Shown here piece after piece: positions 16,967 through 21,802 of a stretch of DNA of 21,802 bases; within the stretch, counting starts at the first letter, position 1, and each line of letters begins with the position of its first letter. Position numbers and translations under genes: made by a program. Below the pieces are notes generated by a model. That model was not told the origin of the DNA and did no database searches. It worked only from the letters and a program-made list of their open reading frames with translations. The stretch lies in the NCBI GenBank assembly GCA_022428185.1, contig JAKMCZ010000058.1, positions 1 to 21,802 on the forward strand. The letters run 5' to 3'. The stretch comes from Alphaproteobacteria bacterium. GTDB taxonomy: Bacteria > Pseudomonadota > Alphaproteobacteria > RS24.

Positions 16967-17011
16967 CCAAGCGCGCACGCGCCTCAACCGAAAACGGCGC
17001 AAGCAGCGTGC

Positions 17012-18088
17012 TTAATCGAATATTTTTATCGACGTGCTATTGACCGGCAGAGCGATGCGCGTGCCGTCTCGTGCTGCCAATACACCGGTATCGCGCACAT
17101 CAGCGACGCCGCGCATGAACATGCGGTCCATAACGCGGTTTTGCGGCACCGGCGCGTAATGATAGAAAACCAGCAAATCGGCTCCCGCCTCATTGGCCGC
17201 TTCAGCCGCTTGCACCGGTGTTGTGTGATAATCCAGCGTGTCATGCAAAATCTTGCCCAGGGTCGCCAGCCCTGCCGTGTCCAAAGCGCCAGCGACGGCA
17301 TTGACCATATCGGGCTGCAATACTTCATGCGCCAACACATCGACATTTTTTGCGGCGGCAATCAAATTATCGTCTTTCACCGTATCACCGCTAATCAGCA
17401 GCGAGCGGCCTTTATAGTCAAAACGAAAGGCCAAAGCCGGTTCAATCGGCGGATGCGACACCGTGATGGCGCTGACTTTCAAACCGTCGCGGTCATAAAT
17501 CACGCTATCGGCCTTAATCGGGCGAGCTACCAGACCGGCATTTTTTGACGGCACGAAATCCTCGCCGTGATGACCGGTGCGATAAGTATAGTCCAGCCCA
17601 TAAGCCATGTTGAAACCGTCAACCACGCGGGCAACACCGGGCCCGCCATAGACGTCCAGTTTTTGCGCCCGACCGCGCACCCAACTGTTCAAATGCATTT
17701 CCCCCAAAGCGGCAATATGGTCGGAATGGAAATGCGTCAGCATCACCGCGTCGAGCCGCCCCATTGGCAGTCCTAAAGCCACCGCCTTATCCGCCGAGCG
17801 CGCACCGGTATCGACCAAGAAGAACCGGTCGCCGGCGAATACGGCAATACAGCTTTGCGCCGTGCCACGCGCCCCGGCCCCGCCCATTGGCGAGGCGACA
17901 CCGCAAAACACAATTTCCAGCTTATCGCCGCCAAAATCATCTTGTGCAGCCGCAAGCTGCGAGCTAATGGCGCGACCCACAACCCGGTCTTGCACCGTTG
18001 CGCTATTCATCAGCACAATAAAAAACCCGCTCGCCAATAATATAATGGCGACGATGGCGATGGCGATATAGCGGCTTAATTTTGACAT
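17012..18088 (-). CDS. Membrane-anchored MBL-fold hydrolase, RNase Z-like
   Basis: This is a metallo-beta-lactamase-fold protein of 358 residues. A basic start (MSKLSRY) and one hydrophobic segment (about 7-27) form a signal anchor, which by the positive-inside rule puts the enzyme domain in the periplasm. Zinc motifs are complete: T-H119-F-H121-S-D123-H124, SGDT (D235), LAHE (H254) and a C-terminal H310 in LLVFYHYAP. The order SGDT, LAHE, then YHTTPVQAAEAANEAGADLLVFYH resembles RNase Z and arylsulfatase-type MBL proteins. A periplasmic site argues against tRNA processing; a small-molecule esterase, lactonase or sulfatase role is possible, but the substrate is unknown. An AAGGAG site lies 9 bases before the ATG. 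It has its own promoter and is isolated from mdh by a terminator. sucC lies 95 bases downstream of its own start-side gap, on the same strand. Confidence 0.9.
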   Translation of the reverse strand: MSKLSRYIAIAIVAIILLASGFFIVLMNSATVQDRVVGRAISSQLAAAQDDFGGDKLEIVFCGVASPMGGAGARGTAQSCIAVFAGDRFFLVDTGARSADKAVALGLPMGRLDAVMLTHFHSDHIAALGEMHLNSWVRGRAQKLDVYGGPGVARVVDGFNMAYGLDYTYRTGHHGEDFVPSKNAGLVARPIKADSVIYDRDGLKVSAITVSHPPIEPALAFRFDYKGRSLLISGDTVKDDNLIAAAKNVDVLAHEVLQPDMVNAVAGALDTAGLATLGKILHDTLDYHTTPVQAAEAANEAGADLLVFYHYAPVPQNRVMDRMFMRGVADVRDTGVLAARDGTRIALPVNSTSIKIFD

Positions 18089-18109
18089 TGTAAAAGTCTC
18101 CTTAACGGC

Positions 18110-18150
18110 TTTTACCTAAGTAAAACTATTGGCACTTACATTGTCAATAG
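18110..18150 (-). promoter_or_regulatory. Promoter of the MBL-fold gene with overlapping palindromes
   Basis: A perfect -35 box TTGACA (18142-18147, reading leftward) and TTTACT (18119-18124, 4 of 6) are 17 bases apart. Two palindromes cover this promoter. TTTTAC-CTAA-GTAAAA (18110-18125) lies over the -10 box and the likely start site. CTATTG/CAATAG (18126-18131 and 18145-18150) lies over the spacer and the -35 box. Such placement suits repressor operators, but no regulator gene is adjacent. Confidence 0.55.
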
Positions 18151-18181
18151 GTGGCGCTTTTATAAAGCTTGCGGCGCGACA

Positions 18182-18211
18182 ATAAAAAGGGCGCAGTATA
18201 CCGCGCCCTTT
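18182..18211 (-). terminator. Rho-independent terminator of mdh
   Basis: AAAGGGCGC (18186-18194) pairs perfectly with GCGCCCTTT (18203-18211) around an 8-base loop. In the direction of mdh transcription the stem is followed by a T-rich run (18182-18188). It lies 30 bases after the mdh stop and separates mdh from the MBL-fold gene. Confidence 0.85.
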
Positions 18212-18240
18212 ATGCTCAAGCTTGTTTAGCCTGTATAATT

Positions 18241-19203
18241 CTATTTTAGTTTCGGATTTATTTTCCGACAGGCGTCGAGCAAGCCTTTCACCGCTTTAAT
18301 CGATTTGGTGAACATCGGTTTTTCTTTGGCGTCGAGTTTAATCTCCACCACACGCTCCACGCCTTTGGCGCCGATTATCACCGGCACGCCGACATAGATG
18401 TTTTTCTGACCATATTCGCCGTTCAAATGCGCCGCACAAGGCAGCACGCGCTTTTGGTCTTTCAAATAGGCTTCGGCCATTTCAATCGCCGAGGCGGCGG
18501 GCGCATAAAACGCCGAGCCGGTTTTTAACAAGCCGACAATTTCCGCCCCACCATCGCGGGTGCGCTGAACAATTTGGTCAATTTTCTTTTGCGTCGTCCA
18601 TTTCATCTTGATCAAATCGGGCAAGGGAATACCGGCAACAGTTGAATAACGCACAGACGGCACCATTGTGTCGCCATGTCCGCCCAACACAAAGGCGGTT
18701 ACATCTTTGACCGACACTTTGAATTCTTCGGCCAGGAAGGTGCGGAAGCGCGCGCTGTCCAGCACACCGGCCATGCCGACCACTTTGTTTTTCGGCAGAC
18801 CTGAGAATTTCTGCAAGGCCCAAACCATCGCGTCCAGCGGATTGGTGATGCAAATGACAAACGCTTTCGGCGCATATTTTTTGATACCTTCGCCGACCTG
18901 TTGCATGACGCGCAAATTAATCTCAATTAAATCATCGCGGCTCATGCCCGGTTTGCGCGGCACACCGGCGGTAACAATCACCACATCGGCACCTTTAATG
19001 GCGCTATAGGATTTCGTGCCTTTGAGGTTGGCATCAAAATGGCTGACCGGTGAGCTTTGCAGCAAATCCAAAGCCTTGCCTTGCGGGATACCGTCAACAA
19101 TATCAAAGATTACGATATCGCCGAGTTCCTTAAGACCGGCCAGATGAGCCAAAGTGCCGCCGATTTGTCCACCCCCGATAAGGGCAATTTTATTGCGCGC
19201 CAT
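18241..19203 (-). CDS. mdh: Malate dehydrogenase, LDH-like type
   Basis: This is the NAD-dependent malate dehydrogenase of the TCA cycle, which interconverts malate and oxaloacetate in the cytosol. The 320 residues place it in the LDH-like MDH group. The NAD motif is GGGQIGG (10-16), with acidic D34 choosing NAD. R83 and R89 in GVPRKPGMSRDDL give dicarboxylate specificity. The pair D149/R152 and catalytic H176 in GGHGDTMV are also present. A strong AGGAGG site precedes the ATG at 19201-19203. zapE lies 70 bases upstream on the same strand, and a terminator follows. Confidence 0.98.
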   Translation of the reverse strand: MARNKIALIGGGQIGGTLAHLAGLKELGDIVIFDIVDGIPQGKALDLLQSSPVSHFDANLKGTKSYSAIKGADVVIVTAGVPRKPGMSRDDLIEINLRVMQQVGEGIKKYAPKAFVICITNPLDAMVWALQKFSGLPKNKVVGMAGVLDSARFRTFLAEEFKVSVKDVTAFVLGGHGDTMVPSVRYSTVAGIPLPDLIKMKWTTQKKIDQIVQRTRDGGAEIVGLLKTGSAFYAPAASAIEMAEAYLKDQKRVLPCAAHLNGEYGQKNIYVGVPVIIGAKGVERVVEIKLDAKEKPMFTKSIKAVKGLLDACRKINPKLK

Positions 19204-19210
19204 GAATGCG

Positions 19211-19217
19211 TCCTCCT
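19211..19217 (-). promoter_or_regulatory. Strong ribosome binding site of mdh
   Basis: AGGAGGA, a near-perfect Shine-Dalgarno sequence, ends 7 bases before the mdh ATG. It is the strongest ribosome site in the window and fixes the start. Confidence 0.7.
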
Positions 19218-19273
19218 GTTAAATAATTGGCCTGTCCGTAGCGGATTTACCGGCCTGTGGCAAGCCTCGCCGC

Positions 19274-20413
19274 TCAGCTCGCCAAATGGTCGAGTGCCAG
19301 ATAGTCACGACTTTGCATTTCCATCAGCCGCGAGACGGTGCGCTCGAACTCAAACGCTTCATCGCCTTCCGGATAAAGTTTTTCAGGCGGCCCGTCAGCC
19401 GAGGCAATCAGCTTCACTTTCGCCTCATAAAGCGCATCGATAAGCGTCACAAAGCGCACTGCCTCGTTTTTCTTTTGCGCCTCCAAAAGCGGGATATTAT
19501 CCAATACCAATGTGTGAAACTGTGCCGCCAATGCCAGATAATCGGCAGCGCCGCGCGCTTCGACACAAAGCGCCTCAAACCCCATGCGCGCCACACCGCC
19601 CGCCGCGCGCGGCACATTCAGGGTGCGGCCTTTCAAATCCAAACTCATCGGCGCCGCTTCAACCCCTTCGGTAAGACTATCAAACCGTTCGTCCAAAGCG
19701 CGGCGTGCTTTCGGCCCGCATGGGATGAACCAAACCGGTGCCGATGTGAGGCGCGCCAATCGATAGTCTTTTGCCGCCTTCAATTCATGCAAGCGATGGC
19801 GTTGTTTCAATAAATCAATAAACGGCAAAAACCGATGCCGGTTAAGCCCGCCCTTATATAAATCATCAGGCGGACGATTGGAGGTGGCGACCACGACAAT
19901 GCCCGCCTCCAAAAGCAGGGAAAACAGCCGTCCCAAAATCGACGCATCGGCAATATCTTTGACTTGTAATTCGTCAAAACACAAAAGCGTCACTTCCGCC
20001 GCAATGGCTTTGGCAATCGCCGGCATCGGGTCACCGGCTTTGGGATGCGCCTTGCGATAGCTATGAATGCGCGCATGGGTTTCTTGCATAAAAGCGTGAA
20101 AATGGACGCGGCGTTTTTTGTCGACCGGCGCATGGGCAAAAAACAAATCCATCAGCATGGATTTGCCGCGCCCGACCCCGCCATAAAGATAAAGGCCAAG
20201 CGGCGGTTTGGTTTTGAGGCCGATTTTGCCACGCAGCGCCGACCATATATTGGGGCGATGCGTTTCCATATCGCGGTAAAGACGGTTGAAGGCGGATATG
20301 GCAGTCGCTTGCGCTGCATCGGCGTCAATCTGACCGCCGGCAACCAGCTTCTGATAAGCCGCTTCAATGGCGGTTTCGGCCTGCTGAGCGGCTTTATCTT
20401 GCACCCGCGTCAT
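19274..20413 (-). CDS. zapE: ZapE/AFG1-like cell division ATPase
   Basis: This is an AFG1-family P-loop ATPase. The E. coli member ZapE associates with the Z-ring, and the mitochondrial AFG1/LACE1 proteins act in respiratory complex quality control. The 379 residues show an N-terminal helical part (LVAGGQIDADAAQATAISAFNRLYRDM), the Walker A loop GGVGRGKS (78-85), the family motif VHFHAFMQETHARIH (103-117), the Walker B FDEL (146-149), a sensor-like VVATSNRPPDDLYKGGLNR and the C-terminal FVTLIDALYEAKVKLIASADGPPEKLYPEG. The gene commonly lies next to mdh and the sdh genes in Alphaproteobacteria, as here. It starts 8 bases after the acyl-CoA dehydrogenase stop, without a clear ribosome site, so translational coupling is likely. 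Confidence 0.95.
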   Translation of the reverse strand: MTRVQDKAAQQAETAIEAAYQKLVAGGQIDADAAQATAISAFNRLYRDMETHRPNIWSALRGKIGLKTKPPLGLYLYGGVGRGKSMLMDLFFAHAPVDKKRRVHFHAFMQETHARIHSYRKAHPKAGDPMPAIAKAIAAEVTLLCFDELQVKDIADASILGRLFSLLLEAGIVVVATSNRPPDDLYKGGLNRHRFLPFIDLLKQRHRLHELKAAKDYRLARLTSAPVWFIPCGPKARRALDERFDSLTEGVEAAPMSLDLKGRTLNVPRAAGGVARMGFEALCVEARGAADYLALAAQFHTLVLDNIPLLEAQKKNEAVRFVTLIDALYEAKVKLIASADGPPEKLYPEGDEAFEFERTVSRLMEMQSRDYLALDHLAS

Positions 20414-20421
20414 AAGAAGTG

Positions 20422-21597
20422 TTACAGCCCCAGCGCCACTTTGGCGATGATATTGCGCTGCACTTCATTGGAACCGCCATAAATACTGGCAGCGCGATTA
20501 TTGAAGAAATCAGCCAGAATGACTTGCGTTTCCTCAGGCCCGATAGCATCGACATTCGATCCCATATCGCGCCGTTCGGGTTGCCAGACTGCGGCGCGCG
20601 CGCCCAATGTGTCGACCGCCAAAAGGTCAATATCCTGCTGCGCCTCAGTGCCCATAATTTTCAATTGTGATGAGCCGGAACTGCTGGGGCGGCCATCGGC
20701 AAGCGCTGCCTGCACGCGAAATTCGGTCATTTCAATCGCCGCTACGCGAATCGCCAGTTCGGCATGACGCTTGACCAGCATGGCATCATCGGCCTCTTCA
20801 ATCAGCGCTTCCAAATTACCCAACATCAGTTTGAGCCGCGCCGCATAGGCCGAACTGCGCTCGAAAGTCAGCAATGTCTTGGCGACCGTCCAACCATCAT
20901 TTTCTTCGCCGACACGGTTTTCAACCGGCACCCGCACATTGTCGAAAAACACCTGATTGACCTCATGGTCACCGGCCAGTGTGATAATCGGCTCGACCGA
21001 AATCCCTGCACTGGTCATATCAATCAGCAAAAAGGTGATGCCGGCTTGCGGCTTGGTGCTCTTATCGGTGCGCACAAGGCAGAAAATATGATTGGCATGA
21101 TGCGCGTAAGAGGTCCAGATTTTCGACCCGTTAATCACATAATCATCGCCATCACGCTCAGCCGCGCATTGCAGACTAGCCAAATCAGAGCCCGAGCCGG
21201 GCTCGGAATAACCCTGACACCAAATATGCTCGCCCGATAAAAGCTTGGGCAAATATGCTTCTTGCTGCTCGGCCGTGCCGCAAGCTATCAGCGTCGGGCC
21301 AATCATGCCCAGCCCCATCGGATAAAGCTTGGGCGCATTGGCGCGCGCGCATTCCGATTGCCAAATATAACGCTGCATATCGCTCCAGCCCGTGCCGCCG
21401 AATTCTTGCGGCCAGCCCGGTGCCACCCAGCCCTTTTCGTGCAGGATTTTATGCCAGCGCATGAGCGGCGCATGCGCCGAGCTGATGCCGCTGGTCTTGA
21501 CCCCGGCTTCGCGCAATTCGGCATCGAGGTTTTCATCAAGAAACGCGCGCACATCCTCGCGGAATTTCCGGTCTGCTTCTTTCAGCTCAATATCCAT
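20422..21597 (-). CDS. Acyl-CoA dehydrogenase family protein
   Basis: This is an FAD-dependent acyl-CoA dehydrogenase that introduces a trans-2 double bond into an acyl-CoA and passes electrons to ETF. The 391 residues carry an N-terminal helical domain, the FAD motif YSEPGSGSDL (130-139), the beta-domain segment YVINGSKIWTSYAHHAN, and the C-terminal IYGGSNEVQRNIIAKVAL. The usual MCAD-type catalytic glutamate position near YGGS is glycine. E247 in TLLTFERSS is the likely base, as in isovaleryl-CoA dehydrogenase-like members (inference). The extended frame from 21636 adds 13 residues without a ribosome site. The ATG at 21595-21597 with GGGAAA is preferred, and MDIELKEADRKFREDVRAFL is a normal start. 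Substrate is unknown; FadE-type or PimC-like large-subunit enzymes are alternatives. Confidence 0.92.
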   Translation of the reverse strand: MDIELKEADRKFREDVRAFLDENLDAELREAGVKTSGISSAHAPLMRWHKILHEKGWVAPGWPQEFGGTGWSDMQRYIWQSECARANAPKLYPMGLGMIGPTLIACGTAEQQEAYLPKLLSGEHIWCQGYSEPGSGSDLASLQCAAERDGDDYVINGSKIWTSYAHHANHIFCLVRTDKSTKPQAGITFLLIDMTSAGISVEPIITLAGDHEVNQVFFDNVRVPVENRVGEENDGWTVAKTLLTFERSSAYAARLKLMLGNLEALIEEADDAMLVKRHAELAIRVAAIEMTEFRVQAALADGRPSSSGSSQLKIMGTEAQQDIDLLAVDTLGARAAVWQPERRDMGSNVDAIGPEETQVILADFFNNRAASIYGGSNEVQRNIIAKVALGL

Positions 21598-21645
21598 GAT
21601 AATTTCCCACTCTCGCCAACGCGCCGTGCGCTCCATAACCGCTAG

Positions 21646-21674
21646 AGGTTAGGCAAGCGTGATTATTCGGTCAA
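21646..21674 (-). promoter_or_regulatory. Candidate promoter for the acyl-CoA dehydrogenase-zapE pair
   Basis: Reading leftward, TTGACC (21669-21674, 5 of 6) is followed 17 bases later by TAACCT (21646-21651, 3 of 6). It lies in the 122-base gap after sdhB, about 45 bases before the chosen ATG. The -10 box is poor. No terminator is obvious after sdhB, so transcription from the sdh operon may also reach these genes. Confidence 0.3.
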
Positions 21675-21719
21675 TTCGTAAATACTGGCGAACGATTAAA
21701 CGCCCTAGCACGGCGGCGA

Positions 21720-21802
21720 TTAAACCTCGCGCGCGACCATCATTTTTTTAATTTCGGTAATCGCTTTTGCCGGTGACAAGCCTTTCGGGCAGGCTTTGGC
21801 AC
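21720..21802 (-). CDS. sdhB: Succinate dehydrogenase iron-sulfur subunit, C-terminal end (cut by window edge)
   Basis: The frame runs in from the right edge and ends with TAA at 21720-21722. The visible 27 residues contain ACPKGLSPAKAITEIKKMMVAREV, which is the typical SdhB C-terminus. The Cys of CPKGL is a ligand of the innermost iron-sulfur clusters. SdhB carries electrons from the flavoprotein to ubiquinone in complex II. Its location beside zapE, mdh and suc genes fits the standard alphaproteobacterial TCA cluster. The rest of sdh lies beyond the window. Confidence 0.9.
   Translation of the reverse strand, partial: AKACPKGLSPAKAITEIKKMMVAREV

Noticed and set aside
1..21802. CRISPR arrays, tRNA/rRNA genes, insertion sequences, defence or biosynthetic systems
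   Set aside because: No regularly spaced repeats, cloverleaf-forming segments, transposase frames or terminal repeats were seen. Nearly all bases are accounted for by identified housekeeping genes.

Overview
The window reads as ordinary chromosomal DNA of an alphaproteobacterium with roughly balanced base composition. The evidence is gene content and order. An F1-only ATP synthase operon (atpH-A-G-D-C, without the F0 genes a, c and b) lies beside priA, a short transaldolase and a tyrosine recombinase. A second block holds the TCA genes in the order sdhB ... zapE-mdh ... sucC-sucD-sucA(odhA)-sucB(odhB)-lpdA. Both arrangements are familiar from Alphaproteobacteria. I cannot place the organism below class from sequence alone.

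Layout. 1-137 holds the tail of an unidentified + strand gene. It ends in a bidirectional terminator (124-148) shared with the facing ATP synthase operon. 171-4944 (- strand) carries atpH, atpA, atpG, atpD and atpC, read right to left. 5148-7316 (- strand) is priA. 7451-9042 (+ strand) is a divergent pair, transaldolase and XerC-like recombinase, joined by a one-base stop/start overlap. 9061-16916 (- strand) is sucC-sucD-odhA-odhB-lpdA, which makes succinyl-CoA synthetase and all three parts of 2-oxoglutarate dehydrogenase. 17012-18088 is a membrane-anchored metallo-beta-lactamase-fold protein with its own promoter. 18241-19203 is mdh, with a strong terminator. 19274-20413 is zapE, and 20422-21597 is an acyl-CoA dehydrogenase. 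21720-21802 is the C-terminal end of sdhB, cut by the window edge.

How the genes work together. The right half encodes the TCA segment from 2-oxoglutarate to succinyl-CoA to succinate, plus the succinate dehydrogenase iron-sulfur subunit and malate dehydrogenase. The left half encodes the catalytic head of ATP synthase, which uses the proton gradient the TCA cycle and respiration create. Two genes inside the TCA block are not TCA enzymes: the MBL-fold protein and the acyl-CoA dehydrogenase.

Coding density is very high. No intergenic gap exceeds about 170 bases, and I see no tRNA, rRNA, CRISPR array, insertion sequence or prophage. I found no clearly new biological system. The observations most worth a second look are an ATP synthase epsilon subunit of only 85 residues, an apparently periplasmic RNase Z-like MBL protein with palindromes over its promoter, and an inverted repeat just upstream of sucC.
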